A DNA stretch of 42,981 bases from an uncultured Bacilli bacterium (GCA_947589275.1 CANQAQ010000004.1:1-42981), one strand, 5' to 3'; shown: positions 18,210-28,751, numbered from the stretch's first letter. A program made the numbers and translations. The notes: generated from the letters alone by a model not told the origin.

Positions 18210-18512
18210 TTATCTTCTTTTACGAGTATTTCTTTTACCTAATTTCTGATCAATTTTGTTTGGTAAATCATTTATATTATGTAAATTATCAGGTTTTAAT
18301 AATAAATAAGGTTCTATATCTAGTGCAATACCTAAAGCTTCTATCTTTGTTAAACTTGGTGAAAATTTTCCCCTTTCTAAATCACTTATATATTTTGGTG
18401 TCAAATTTGATAATTCAGCTAATTTTTCTTGAGTATAATTTTTATTAAATCTATACCATCTTAAATTAATTGCAAAACATTCTTTTAATACATAATGTGT
18501 AACTGTTTCCAT
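18210..18512 (-). CDS. XRE family helix-turn-helix regulator
   Basis: LRWYRFNKNYTQEKLAELSNLTPKYISDLERGKFSPSLTKIEALGIAL. Confidence 0.92.
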   Translation of the reverse strand: METVTHYVLKECFAINLRWYRFNKNYTQEKLAELSNLTPKYISDLERGKFSPSLTKIEALGIALDIEPYLLLKPDNLHNINDLPNKIDQKLGKRNTRKRR

Positions 18513-18613
18513 AAAATCACCTACTAATACTTTAAGTATACTTTAAAAGAATTGCAATATACACCTAGTAAAAAACGACATTATATACTATAATATTAAT
18601 AGGTGGTAAACAT

Positions 18614-18832
18614 ATGAGTAACAAAGATATTAAAATCGAAGCAGAAAGAATTGCAAAAAAACTTATTGAACTTGGTGAAAGTGATAAAAGTCTTGATAAA
18701 GTATTTCATACATTTTTAAGAAAAGAATTCAAAGATATTGATATGGATGTTTTACTTCATGTATCTGAAGAATTAATTAATAATAAATATATAATTGAGA
18801 GTGTAAAGCCATTTAAATTAAAAAAGATATAG
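18614..18832 (+). CDS. hypothetical protein, 72 aa
   Basis: ORF with SD TAGGTGGTAAAC, divergent from the XRE regulator. Confidence 0.7.
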   Translation: MSNKDIKIEAERIAKKLIELGESDKSLDKVFHTFLRKEFKDIDMDVLLHVSEELINNKYIIESVKPFKLKKI

Positions 18833-18944
18833 TAATTACTATATTTTTATTGATTTAAAATTTTATGTATAGCAAAATATGGATAATGTAACTAATGTAG
18901 TAAATTAAATAATTTATGATTTTAAGTATTTGAATATCAAAATA

Positions 18945-18967
18945 AAAGCCTTGAAATACAAGGCTTT
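18945..18967 (-). terminator. terminator of tRNA block
   Basis: Minus strand AAAGCCTT-GTATTTC-AAGGCTTT then TATTTTG. Confidence 0.7.
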
Positions 18968-18977
18968 ATAAACTAAA

Positions 18978-19054
18978 TGGTCGGGAAGACAGGATTTGAA
19001 CCTGCAACCTCATGGTCCCAAACCATGTGCACTACCAAATTGTGCTACTTCCCG
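18978..19054 (-). tRNA. tRNA-Pro(TGG)
   Basis: Cloverleaf, TTTGGGA anticodon loop, CCA encoded. Confidence 0.96.
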
Positions 19055-19062
19055 ATCTTATA

Positions 19063-19139
19063 TGGTGCGCCCGAAGGGATTCGAACCCCTGACCTTTTGG
19101 TTCGTAGCCAAACACTCTATCCAGCTGAGCTACGAGCGC
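19063..19139 (-). tRNA. tRNA-Arg(ACG)
   Basis: Cloverleaf, CTACGAA anticodon loop, CCA encoded. Confidence 0.96.
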
Positions 19140-19165
19140 ACATGACTAATTACATAAATTAAAAA

Positions 19166-19241
<76 letters not shown>

Positions 19242-19245
19242 AAAA

Positions 19246-19321
19246 TGGCGGTTCCGACGAGGATTGAACTCGCGATCTTCTGCGTGACAGGCAGACGTGT
19301 TAACCACTACACCACGGAACC
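19246..19321 (-). tRNA. tRNA-Asp(GTC)
   Basis: Cloverleaf, CTGTCAC anticodon loop, CCA encoded. Confidence 0.96.
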
Positions 19322-19403
19322 AAATATACCTAAAACGCTATTTAAGTATACTAAATTTTTAATTAGATTGTCAATAGTTAATAAATAAAAGTACTAAAAT
19401 TTG

Positions 19404-20219
19404 TCATTTTTTGCTCATTTTATAGGTAAATATAAAAGATAATAACATTAGAATAATCGAAATAAAATATGATAATTCTAACTTCATACCTGGAAAAATA
19501 GCAAATACTGATCCTATTACAAAACCTATTATTGCACTATATGTTTTAGCAAAATAATTTGATAATAAATAATTTATTAATTTTATTAAAATTAATAATC
19601 CAACAATAACACCAAGTATAAATGGAATAAATTTTATATATTCAAAAATAGTTAATGAAAATGGATTAGAAATCATTTTTAAAATATAATCATATAATCC
19701 TAGTACTATCATAAAAAAAGAACTACTTATTCCGGGAATAATTTTTCCAGAAATATAAAGAATACCTGCTATAAAAAGACTCGGAAAAGATATTTGATTA
19801 GGGTTCATTTGAAAGAAAATAGTATTTGAGTTTGAAAGAATAACTAAAAATAATGAAATTAAAAAAGTAATGGTTAAAAATTTATAATTTATATTAGATT
19901 TATTCTTTTTTAATTCATTTAGTAATGTAGGAACTCCGCCTAATATAAGTCCTATAAATATATAACATAATTGTATTTCATATTTTTTAAATAAATATAG
20001 TAATATATTTCCAAAAAATATAATACCTATAAGCATTCCAATTAATAATGGAAATAATTCTTTTATTTTATTTAATATATTTTTAGAATTATCATTTAAT
20101 AAATAAATAATTTTATCATACACACCTAGCATTATAGCAATAACTGATCCACTGACACCCGGAAGAATAATACCTGTCCCTATCAATGTTCCAGAGAATA
20201 TTGAATAAATATTATTCAT
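19404..20219 (-). CDS. DUF368 (PopT-type) membrane protein
   Basis: GTLIGTGIILPGVSGSVIAIMLGVYD and repeated ISGKIIPGISSSFFMIVLGLYD. Confidence 0.88.
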   Translation of the reverse strand: MNNIYSIFSGTLIGTGIILPGVSGSVIAIMLGVYDKIIYLLNDNSKNILNKIKELFPLLIGMLIGIIFFGNILLYLFKKYEIQLCYIFIGLILGGVPTLLNELKKNKSNINYKFLTITFLISLFLVILSNSNTIFFQMNPNQISFPSLFIAGILYISGKIIPGISSSFFMIVLGLYDYILKMISNPFSLTIFEYIKFIPFILGVIVGLLILIKLINYLLSNYFAKTYSAIIGFVIGSVFAIFPGMKLELSYFISIILMLLSFIFTYKMSKK

Positions 20220-20916
20220 TTTCTAATTCCTTTATTACCTTTTTTGCTATATAACCACTATCATATATAATTCTATCTACACCCATTTTATAAAGTCTTT
20301 TTATATCGGATTTATTTATAACACCCCATGCAGTAACTATAAAATTATTTTCATGTAATATTTTAACTTCATTTTCTTCTAAACAAACTGAAGTTGCTAA
20401 AACCTGATTTAAATTTATATTTTTACAATCATTTAATACATTATCATCAAGATCATATATTAACCATCCTAAATTTATATCATTTGATAAGTTACGAATT
20501 TTCTTTAATATATCATATTTAAAAGATATTAAAGTTATATAACTATTATTGTATTTGTTTACCATACGAACAATATCTTCTTCATATCCAGACTCTTTTA
20601 GCTCTAAAAATATATTAATTTCCTTTTCACTAAAATATTTTAAGAAATCATCTAATTTTACAATTTTTTCTCCTTTATATTTTTCATCACCAAAATCCAT
20701 TTTTAAAAGCTCTTTATATGTTAAATTTGAAACTTTTCCACTTGAATTTGATGTTCTATCAACAGTTTTATCATGGATTATAACTAAAACATCATCTTTT
20801 GTCTTTCTTACATCACATTCTATTCCATCACTGTTTACTAAATTAGCTAGATAAAATGCAGTCATTGTATTTTCACATGCATAATTACTTTCCCCTCTAT
20901 GAGAGTAAACTTTCAT
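20212..20916 (-). CDS. glycerophosphodiester phosphodiesterase
   Basis: MKVYSHRGESNYACENTMTAF...GIECDVRKTKDDVLVIIHDKTVDRTSNSSG. Confidence 0.94.
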   Translation of the reverse strand: MKVYSHRGESNYACENTMTAFYLANLVNSDGIECDVRKTKDDVLVIIHDKTVDRTSNSSGKVSNLTYKELLKMDFGDEKYKGEKIVKLDDFLKYFSEKEINIFLELKESGYEEDIVRMVNKYNNSYITLISFKYDILKKIRNLSNDINLGWLIYDLDDNVLNDCKNINLNQVLATSVCLEENEVKILHENNFIVTAWGVINKSDIKRLYKMGVDRIIYDSGYIAKKVIKELENE

Positions 20917-20955
20917 ATTATCACCTAAAAAATTATATGTAATAAAATTAAAAAA

Positions 20956-20969
20956 AGACCATATGGTCC
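20956..20969 (-). terminator. terminator of tRNA block
   Basis: Minus strand AGGACCATATGGTCTTTTTTT. Confidence 0.6.
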
Positions 20970-20979
20970 TTATATTTAA

Positions 20980-21056
<77 letters not shown>

Positions 21057-21074
21057 ATGTATAATAAATATTAA

Positions 21075-21165
21075 TGGCGGAGAAAGAGGGATTCGAACCC
21101 CCGCGCCAGTTGCCCGACCTCCCGGTTTTCAAGACCGGTCCCTTCAACCGCTTGGGTATTTCTCC
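21075..21165 (-). tRNA. tRNA-Ser(TGA)
   Basis: Long variable arm, CTTGAAA anticodon loop, CCA encoded. Confidence 0.96.
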
Positions 21166-21171
21166 AATAGA

Positions 21172-21260
21172 TGGTGCCTCAGGCCGGACTTGAACCGGCA
21201 CGTGATTTGACTCACGCAGGATTTTAAGTCCTGTGCGTCTACCAATTCCGCCACTGAGGC
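21172..21260 (-). tRNA. tRNA-Leu(TAA)
   Basis: Long variable arm, CTTAAAA anticodon loop, CCA encoded. Confidence 0.96.
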
Positions 21261-21371
21261 AGATACCATAATGAACAAATAAATTGTTCAGACTTCTTAA
21301 GTATATAATAAAATTAAAAATATTTCAAGTATTTTTAATTACTTTTTGTAATTAACAGATAAAAAATAAAA

Positions 21372-21393
21372 ACTTGTAGTAGATACTACAAGT
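21372..21393 (-). terminator. terminator of tRNA block
   Basis: Minus strand ACTTGTAGTA-TC-TACTACAAGT followed by TTTTATTTTTT. Confidence 0.8.
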
Positions 21394-21403
21394 AATTTTC
21401 AAA

Positions 21404-21479
21404 TGGTGTCCTGTATGCGATTCGAACGCATGACCCTTTGATTAAAAGTCAAATGCTCTACCTGCTGAGCTAACAGGAC
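21404..21479 (-). tRNA. tRNA-Lys(TTT)
   Basis: Cloverleaf, CTTTTAA anticodon loop, CCA encoded. Confidence 0.96.
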
Positions 21480-21491
21480 ATAAAAACAACA

Positions 21492-21566
21492 TGGCTGCCT
21501 CGGCTAGATTCGAACTAGCGCATGTCAGAGTCAAAGTCTGATGCCTTACCACTTGGCTACGAGGCA
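21492..21566 (-). tRNA. tRNA-Gln(TTG)
   Basis: Cloverleaf, CTTTGAC anticodon loop, CCA encoded. Confidence 0.95.
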
Positions 21567-21570
21567 AGCA

Positions 21571-21654
21571 TGGTGGGGAGAGGTGGATTCGAACCACCGA
21601 ACCCTAAGGAACAGATTTACAGTCTGCCGCGTTTAACCACTTCGCTATCTCCCC
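21571..21654 (-). tRNA. tRNA-Tyr(GTA)
   Basis: Long variable arm, CTGTAAA anticodon loop, CCA encoded. Confidence 0.96.
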
Positions 21655-21658
21655 ATAG

Positions 21659-21734
<76 letters not shown>

Positions 21735-21744
21735 AAAAAATAAA

Positions 21745-21821
21745 TGGTGGACTCTACAGGACTCGAACCTGTGACCCCCTGCTTGTAAGGCAGGTGCTCT
21801 AACCAACTGAGCTAAGAATCC
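21745..21821 (-). tRNA. tRNA-Val(TAC)
   Basis: Cloverleaf, CTTACAA anticodon loop, CCA encoded. Confidence 0.96.
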
Positions 21822-21893
21822 ATTAAATATTGACGTTATTAACTATAACATTCTTATTCAATTTTGTCAATCATAATTAATAATTTTTTATAT

Positions 21894-22241
21894 TTATTTA
21901 CAATTTTGAATATCCTTTATTTTATCATCTATCCATTTTGGTAATAAGTCCTTTAATAATAAAAATCCAAGATTTGTGTCTTTTAGTAATTTTCTATTAT
22001 CATTATTAACATCTTTTAATGTTAATTTCAATTGTTTATTATCATTATCTACATTAATTATACGAGCATTCAGTTCTTCTCCAACTCTTAAATAATTATT
22101 TATATCATCAATATATCTTCCATTTATTTCTGATATATGTATAAGACCTGTATAACCATGATCTAATATAACAAATGCACCATAAGTTTCAATAGCAGTT
22201 ACTTTAACACGTACTATCTTACCATTTTCGTACTCATTCAT
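21894..22241 (-). CDS. S1 domain RNA-binding protein (general stress protein 13/YugI type)
   Basis: GKIVRVKVTAIETYGAFVILDHGYTGLIHISEINGRYI. Confidence 0.9.
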   Translation of the reverse strand: MNEYENGKIVRVKVTAIETYGAFVILDHGYTGLIHISEINGRYIDDINNYLRVGEELNARIINVDNDNKQLKLTLKDVNNDNRKLLKDTNLGFLLLKDLLPKWIDDKIKDIQNCK

Positions 22242-22339
22242 AAAGACACCTCATTTTTATTATAACACAATAATATTATTTTAACACTCTGTACTTTACT
22301 TGATTTGTAATAATGTGTATAATTTATGTGGAGGTATTT

Positions 22340-22579
22340 ATGAAAATTGAAGATAAAATAAATGCTGTACTTGAAAAAATACGACCTTTTTTAATTAATG
22401 ATGGTGGCGATGCTAAACTTATTAAATATAAAGATGGAATAGCATATATAAAAATGCTTGGATCTTGTTCAAATTGTCTATATTCTGGAATAACTATACA
22501 AGATACGATTGAAACTATATTAACTTCTGAAATTCCTGAAGTTCTAGAAGTAAAAGAATATATAGAAGGACTTAACTAA
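22340..22579 (+). CDS. NifU C-terminal domain-like Fe-S scaffold protein (YutI-like)
   Basis: IRPFLINDGGDAKLIKYKDGIAYIKMLGSCSNCLYSGITIQDTIE; start trimmed to ATG after SD TGGAGG. Confidence 0.9.
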   Translation: MKIEDKINAVLEKIRPFLINDGGDAKLIKYKDGIAYIKMLGSCSNCLYSGITIQDTIETILTSEIPEVLEVKEYIEGLN

Positions 22580-23499
22580 GAATGCTTCTGTAACAACCAT
22601 TCTATAGGTTCTATAGGAACTTTTCTATCATAAACTATATATTTATATATCATACATAAAAGTTCCTCATAATCGTATATTTTTTTTATTATATTAACTA
22701 TTTTTTCCTCTTTTAAATTATTATTAATTATTTCATCATATATATCAAAGTAATATGTAGGAAATAATAATCTCGCAAATAAGAGCATATATTCATTATT
22801 ACTAAGTTTTGAAATATTAAAAAATGACTTTAATTCATAAAAATCTAATTTATCTTTAAAAAAGCAGTTTTTAATATATTCAGATATATCTCTAACCCTA
22901 CTATCAATTACAAAATTAATTGGATTATAAAATTCAAAACTACCACCATCTATATCTATTCTCTTATGTGTAACTATAGGAAATGAATTATCACTTTTTT
23001 GATTATTTACGATATAACTAATTGCATTTTCTCCAAGTCCTATAAAGTAATTTAAACTATCACATAATAGTGGATACTTTTTACCAAACTGACTTATCTG
23101 ATATTCATAATAATCTATTTTTTCACTCCATAATTTAACCCAATCTGTACGAAGAAGTGATTTATCAAAACTAATATTATAAGTAATATTTTGCATATAA
23201 TTTATATCATTTAAAAATACTCTATCATTTTTATACTTACATAATTTTATCAATATATACGGAATATTATTTATAATTGTTATTGCTTCTTTATCCTTAT
23301 TAATAATAATTTCATGAACGAGACAACCTCGTTTTTTCATTTCCATATTAAGTTTATAAATTGGTTCTATATCATTTAATGGTCTATCAAATACCATTAG
23401 GTGATACTCTTCGTTATCAAGATGAAAATAGTAATTTTTATCTGATTTTACTAAATTATCTATAATAATATTGTAATAGTAATTAATAGTATTTTTCAT
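22576..23499 (-). CDS. YutH/CotS-like spore coat-associated kinase-fold protein
   Basis: Kinase-like layout (LLRTDWVKLWSEKIDYYEYQISQFGKKYPLL, ENAISYI, RIDIDGG..FYNPINFVIDSRVRDISEYIK) and convergent NifU-like neighbour as in yutH-yutI. Confidence 0.65.
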   Translation of the reverse strand: MKNTINYYYNIIIDNLVKSDKNYYFHLDNEEYHLMVFDRPLNDIEPIYKLNMEMKKRGCLVHEIIINKDKEAITIINNIPYILIKLCKYKNDRVFLNDINYMQNITYNISFDKSLLRTDWVKLWSEKIDYYEYQISQFGKKYPLLCDSLNYFIGLGENAISYIVNNQKSDNSFPIVTHKRIDIDGGSFEFYNPINFVIDSRVRDISEYIKNCFFKDKLDFYELKSFFNISKLSNNEYMLLFARLLFPTYYFDIYDEIINNNLKEEKIVNIIKKIYDYEELLCMIYKYIVYDRKVPIEPIEWLLQKHS

Positions 23500-23562
23500 G
23501 ATATATCACCTATATAAATTATATGATATATATATAATACTTATGAAAAATAAAAAGAAGCA

Positions 23563-25104
23563 TTATTTAGCTTCTTCTAATACCCTTGTCTCTCTTATTA
23601 GTATAACTTTTATAGTTCCTGGATATTGCATTTCGTTTTCAATTTTATTTTTTATATCTCGAGCAACTTTAACTGCAGTTAATTCATCTATTTCTTCAGG
23701 TTTAACAATTACACGAAGTTCTCTACCTGCTTGTACAGCAAATGATTTTTCAATTCCATCAAAACTATTTGCAATATCTTCTAATTGTTGAAGTCTTTTT
23801 ATATAATTTTCAAGTGAATCATTTCTTGCACCTGGTCTTGAAGCACTTATTGCATCTGCTACTGCAACTAATGAAGAAATTATACTTGTTGCATCCGTAT
23901 CACCATGATGAGATGCAATTGCATTTATAACTACCTCATCTTCATTATATTTTTTAGCAAGTTCAACACCTACACTAACATGGCTTCCTTCTATTTCATA
24001 GTCAACAGCTTTACCTATATCATGTAATAATCCAGCTCTTTTAGCCAAACTAACATTTTCACCAATTTCAGCAGCTAATAATCCAGATAAATTAGCAACC
24101 TCTATTGAATGTTTAAGAGCATTTTGACCATAACTTGTTCTAAAGTGTAATTTCCCAATAATTTCAACTAACTCTGGATCTATTTTTGTTATACCAAGTG
24201 ATACTATAGTTTCCTTACCCTTTTCAATAATTTTATTATGTATTTCTTCACATGTCTTATCATATATTTCTTCAATTCTACCTGGTTGTATTCTACCATC
24301 TTTTATCAAGTTTTCAATTGTTATTTTAGCAATTTCCCTTCTTAATGGATCAAAACTTGATATAACAATAGTTTCTGGTGTATCATCAATAATTAAATCA
24401 ACACCTGTAACTGCTTCTATTGTTCTAATATTTCTTCCTTCTCTACCAATTATTCTACCTTTCATATCATCATTAGGTAAATTAATAACAGATATTGTAA
24501 CTTCATTAGTAACATCAGATGCATATTTTTGCATTGATAGTGTTAATAAATTTTTTGCCTTTTTATCAACATCAAGTTTTGCTTCTGCTTCCTTATCCTT
24601 TATATATGCCGCAATTTCTTTTGTCATTGAATCTTCAACTTGTTTCATTATTTGTTTTTTTGCTTCTTCTTTTGTAAAACCTGATATTTTTTCTAATTTT
24701 TCAATTTGTTCTTTTAATTTTTCATTTACTTTTTCTTCTAACTTTTGAATATCTTTTTGCCTTTGTACTAAGTCATTTTCTTTTTCTGATAATAAATTTT
24801 CCCTATCTTGAAGTAATTGATCACGTCTATCAATACTATTTTCTCTTTGTTGCAATTTTTCTTCACTATTATTTATTTCTATCTTTTTTTCTTTTAATTC
24901 CTTATCAAATTCTTGTTTAAGTTTATATTGTTCTTCTTTTGTTTCAAGAAGTGCATCTCTTTTAAATTTATCTGCTTCTTTTTTTGCTTTTTCTATAATA
25001 TTATCAGATTTTTTTTCTTTTGATTTAGAAATCAAAATAGATATAATTACTGTTATTAGTACTCCAAAAATCAATCCAAGAGCAGAAAATAATATATTTT
25101 CCAT
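23563..25104 (-). CDS. rny: ribonuclease Y
   Basis: N-terminal TM, coiled coil, KH ([29 protein letters not shown]), HD ([10 protein letters not shown]). Confidence 0.97.
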   Translation of the reverse strand: MENILFSALGLIFGVLITVIISILISKSKEKKSDNIIEKAKKEADKFKRDALLETKEEQYKLKQEFDKELKEKKIEINNSEEKLQQRENSIDRRDQLLQDRENLLSEKENDLVQRQKDIQKLEEKVNEKLKEQIEKLEKISGFTKEEAKKQIMKQVEDSMTKEIAAYIKDKEAEAKLDVDKKAKNLLTLSMQKYASDVTNEVTISVINLPNDDMKGRIIGREGRNIRTIEAVTGVDLIIDDTPETIVISSFDPLRREIAKITIENLIKDGRIQPGRIEEIYDKTCEEIHNKIIEKGKETIVSLGITKIDPELVEIIGKLHFRTSYGQNALKHSIEVANLSGLLAAEIGENVSLAKRAGLLHDIGKAVDYEIEGSHVSVGVELAKKYNEDEVVINAIASHHGDTDATSIISSLVAVADAISASRPGARNDSLENYIKRLQQLEDIANSFDGIEKSFAVQAGRELRVIVKPEEIDELTAVKVARDIKNKIENEMQYPGTIKVILIRETRVLEEAK

Positions 25105-25263
25105 ATTTTCCCTCCATATTGATTTATATTTAAGCTTACATTATTAGTATAAAATTTATTCTTAAGAAAGTCAACTAAATAAAAAATACTATACATACTA
25201 TTGAAATAATATTTTACAAATTTAGTTCTAAATTAACATATTATTAAATATAGGAGTATTTTT

Positions 25264-25581
25264 ATGAGACTAATTCCAAATATACCACCAAAATTATTTT
25301 CATTTAGTGCGGTTGCAGTTGGATATATATTAATAGATGATACTACTGCAAACGAACAAAATGCGTTAGGAAACTGGCTTATGCTTGTTGCACAAGTATT
25401 ATGTACCAATGCATATTATAAGCAAGTTATGGCTGAAAGAGGAATTGGATATAATAAAAATACTAGTAATCCAAATAATTCAAACGTATCATCAAATGAA
25501 AATGAACAAACAATTCAAATGTTAATAAAAATGGTAAATGCATTAAATAAAGAAATAAATGATATCAAAAATAGCATGTAA
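25264..25581 (+). CDS. hypothetical protein
   Basis: ORF 105 aa with hydrophobic N-terminal half and SD-like TAGGAG upstream. Confidence 0.65.
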   Translation: MRLIPNIPPKLFSFSAVAVGYILIDDTTANEQNALGNWLMLVAQVLCTNAYYKQVMAERGIGYNKNTSNPNNSNVSSNENEQTIQMLIKMVNALNKEINDIKNSM

Positions 25582-25603
25582 AAAGGAAACAATAGTTTCC
25601 CAA

Positions 25604-25924
25604 TTATTTATTAGTATTATAGTAGTAATTAAACTCGGATAACTCTCTAGATAAATTTTCTAAATCATCTAAATTAGTATAACCATAATTATTGTTTAAA
25701 ACTATCTCTATCTTAAAAATTAGTGATTGCAAACTAGTTGAATTCATATAATCAATTTTATATTTCTTCAATATATTAATTTGATTATTAGAAAGATATA
25801 GATTATTATTTATTTTATTTAATTTATTATTTTCTATTGTAGAATTAACAAAGTTTTCAATATCTTTTTTATTTATTTTCAATTTAATTATCTTTCTTAT
25901 ACCCGTTAACTTTTGAATTACCAT
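25604..25924 (-). CDS. hypothetical protein (start uncertain)
   Basis: ORF overlapping the upstream gene by up to 41 nt in another frame. Confidence 0.5.
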   Translation of the reverse strand: MVIQKLTGIRKIIKLKINKKDIENFVNSTIENNKLNKINNNLYLSNNQINILKKYKIDYMNSTSLQSLIFKIEIVLNNNYGYTNLDDLENLSRELSEFNYYYNTNK

Positions 25925-26726
25925 ATATATTATAATAATCTTTTAAAATAGACTTTAGTTCATCTTTTGTTAATTTATAATTTTGAAATTCAATAGTTTC
26001 AGAACTAGGATTAATATTATTAAATCCTTTTATATCTATATTTAAATCTTTTAATATTAAATCAACTAATTTTACTGCTTCTTCTTTTCTTACTTTATAT
26101 AAATTAAATATAAAATCAACCGTACCATCATATGATTTTTCTAAATTATCATTGAATTTTTTCTGCCAAAGACCAATTTGTCTAATTATAAAATCTGTAT
26201 TTATATTAATATCATAATTTTGTTTTTCATTATTAAATATTGGATTTAGTTCTCCCAATTTTTTGCAATCTTCTTCACTTAAGCTTTTTATTTGTAAAAT
26301 TTTTTCATATACAGGTAAACTATTAAATGTTAATGTTGCATTAAATGAATTATTAATTACATATTTATCATCAAAGATATTTATGATTTGGTCATATGTT
26401 GATAATTGACTAATTTCAGCAAGTAATGATATATCTTCAATATCTAATTTAGAGAATTTTTCCTTATATTTAAGTTTTTTATATAAATCTGTGTATAATT
26501 GTAATATTATAAATGTATTTTTGATTTTTGTTATTCTTAACTTATAATCTGTATTTGAATATTCAAATATTGATTCAACAACTTTTATACTATTAATAAT
26601 TGATATATATGATATTTCATCACTATCTAAACATGATATATTTTTTATGTTTATCAATATTTTTTTGGTGTTTGATGATAAATTTTGAATAAACTTTCTT
26701 AATTCCTTACTATAATTTCTTTTCAT
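25884..26726 (-). CDS. hypothetical protein
   Basis: 280-aa ORF with SD AAAGAGGGATG upstream; no recognised family. Confidence 0.7.
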   Translation of the reverse strand: MKRNYSKELRKFIQNLSSNTKKILINIKNISCLDSDEISYISIINSIKVVESIFEYSNTDYKLRITKIKNTFIILQLYTDLYKKLKYKEKFSKLDIEDISLLAEISQLSTYDQIINIFDDKYVINNSFNATLTFNSLPVYEKILQIKSLSEEDCKKLGELNPIFNNEKQNYDININTDFIIRQIGLWQKKFNDNLEKSYDGTVDFIFNLYKVRKEEAVKLVDLILKDLNIDIKGFNNINPSSETIEFQNYKLTKDELKSILKDYYNIYGNSKVNGYKKDN

Positions 26727-26776
26727 ATAACATCCCTCTTTACAAGAATACTATGATATGTATTTTTAAATAATTG

Positions 26777-28009
26777 TCAAATTTCAAGTAATTTTGAAAT
26801 AGCTATTTTAAGAGCAAGTTTGCCATAATCATACGTAAGTGACCCTTGAAGATATGCTATATATGGTTCTTTTATTGGGCCATCACATGATATTTCAATT
26901 GATGAACCTTGTGTAAATGTGCCTGCGGCCATTATTACTTTATTTGAATAGCCTGGCATATCCCAAGGTTCTGGAATAGCAAATGAATCTACTGGTGATC
27001 CCATTTGTATTCCTTGACAAAATTTTATTAATTTTTCTGGACTACCAAATTCAATATTTTGAACTATGTCAGCTCTTACATCATTATATCTAGGTTCAAC
27101 CTTATAACCTATAGTTTCTAAAGTTTTACTAGCAAGTATTGCAGTTTTAAGTGCACTAGCTACTGTAGATGGAGCCATAAATAAACCTTGTAAAATTGAT
27201 TTATTAATTCCAAGTGTTGGTCCAACTTCTCTTCCTTCACCTGGAAGGGTTAATCTTTCTGCTGCTAAATCTATTAATGTTTTTTTACCAGCTATATATG
27301 CACCATTTGGTGCAATACCTCCTCCTAAATTTTTTATTAATGAACCAACTATTACATCAGCACCAATTTCTAATGGAGTTTTATAAGATACAAATTCACA
27401 GTAACAGTTATCTACCATTATTATTACATCTTTATCTATACTTCTAATAAATTTTATTACTTTTTCTAACTTATCCATAGTAATACTCTTCCTAGAACTA
27501 TAACCTTTTGATCTTTGAATTTCAATTAATTTTATTTTATTGTTTTTAATAGTTTCCTCAATCATTTTATAATCAAAATCATCATTTACTAAATCAATCT
27601 GTTTATAATTTATACCAAATGATTTTAATGAACTATTATTATCAATTATTCCAATTACTTCATGAAGAGTATCATACGGAGTACCTGTTATACTAAGCAT
27701 TATATCAGTTGGTCTTAAATAAGCAAATAAAGCAACAGTAAGGGCATGAGAACCTGATATAAATTGATTTCTAACTAATGCATCTTCGGCACCTAATACC
27801 TCAGCAAAAACTTTTTCAATCTTATCTCTTCCAATATCATCATAACCATAACCAGTAGTTGATGAAAAATGCGATGTTGATATTTTATATTTATGAAATG
27901 CATTTAAAACTCTCTCACTATTTTTTAAACATAAATTATCAATCATATTAAATTGATCTTTTACTTCATTTTCAGAATCTATAATAAGCTTACCTATATC
28001 CATTTTATA
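26777..28009 (-). CDS. methionine gamma-lyase/aluminium resistance family PLP enzyme (COG4100)
   Basis: HFSSTTGYGYDDIGRDKIEKVFAEVLGAEDALVRNQFISGSHA; GSLIKNLGGGIAPNGAYIAG. Start trimmed to MDIGKLI. Confidence 0.9.
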   Translation of the reverse strand, partial: YKMDIGKLIIDSENEVKDQFNMIDNLCLKNSERVLNAFHKYKISTSHFSSTTGYGYDDIGRDKIEKVFAEVLGAEDALVRNQFISGSHALTVALFAYLRPTDIMLSITGTPYDTLHEVIGIIDNNSSLKSFGINYKQIDLVNDDFDYKMIEETIKNNKIKLIEIQRSKGYSSRKSITMDKLEKVIKFIRSIDKDVIIMVDNCYCEFVSYKTPLEIGADVIVGSLIKNLGGGIAPNGAYIAGKKTLIDLAAERLTLPGEGREVGPTLGINKSILQGLFMAPSTVASALKTAILASKTLETIGYKVEPRYNDVRADIVQNIEFGSPEKLIKFCQGIQMGSPVDSFAIPEPWDMPGYSNKVIMAAGTFTQGSSIEISCDGPIKEPYIAYLQGSLTYDYGKLALKIAISKLLEI

Positions 28010-28712
28010 CCTCCAAAATACTTCCACTAATTACACTATTATCATTTATAATTTTTATTATATTATCAGCAACTTCATCAGGTTCATATAATCTTTCTTG
28101 GTTAACTCTTTTAAGCTCAGCCTTAAGATATTCCTTATTCATTTCTCTAACTGTTTCAGTATTAGTCCATCTTGGCATAACTCCAAGTACTTTTATATTT
28201 TTAAACTCTTGTGAAAAAGTTTTAGTAAGTGAATTAACTCCAGCTTTTGATGCACAATAATCCATACTTATACTATTATACGTATTAACTGCATCAGTTG
28301 ATGATACATTAACTATAATCCCATCATTTAAATATGGATATAAATATTTTGTAACTAAAAATGTTCCTACTACATTAACTTCAAGAACTTTCATAAACTC
28401 TTCCTTAGTTTTATCATAAATATAATTATCTGATGCATATGCTGCATTATTTATTAATAAATCAATCTTGTTATATTTTTCTATAATTGTATTTTTCATA
28501 TTTATAATTTGTTTTTCATTTGTAATATCACATTTTATTGCTAATGCATTAACATTATATTTTTTAATTACATAATCTCTAAGATCAAATGCTTCTTTTT
28601 CGCTATTATTATAAGTTATTATAACATCATAATTATCTTTAGCAAGTAGTTTAATTAACTGTTTTCCTATACCTCTTGCACTACCTGTAACAACTGCAAC
28701 TTTTCTTTTCAT
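28005..28712 (-). CDS. short-chain dehydrogenase/reductase (FabG-like)
   Basis: VVTGSARGIGKQL, NNAAY, SSTDA, YCASKAG. Confidence 0.92.
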   Translation of the reverse strand: MKRKVAVVTGSARGIGKQLIKLLAKDNYDVIITYNNSEKEAFDLRDYVIKKYNVNALAIKCDITNEKQIINMKNTIIEKYNKIDLLINNAAYASDNYIYDKTKEEFMKVLEVNVVGTFLVTKYLYPYLNDGIIVNVSSTDAVNTYNSISMDYCASKAGVNSLTKTFSQEFKNIKVLGVMPRWTNTETVREMNKEYLKAELKRVNQERLYEPDEVADNIIKIINDNSVISGSILEV

Positions 28713-28751
28713 AAAAAAACTCCTTTAGGTTATTATAGCATAAAAAAAGAG

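Noticed and set aside
18977-19162. ORF MVGKTGFEPATSWSQT... in the track
   Set aside because: Translation of the antisense of tRNA-Pro and tRNA-Arg; a classic spurious ORF.
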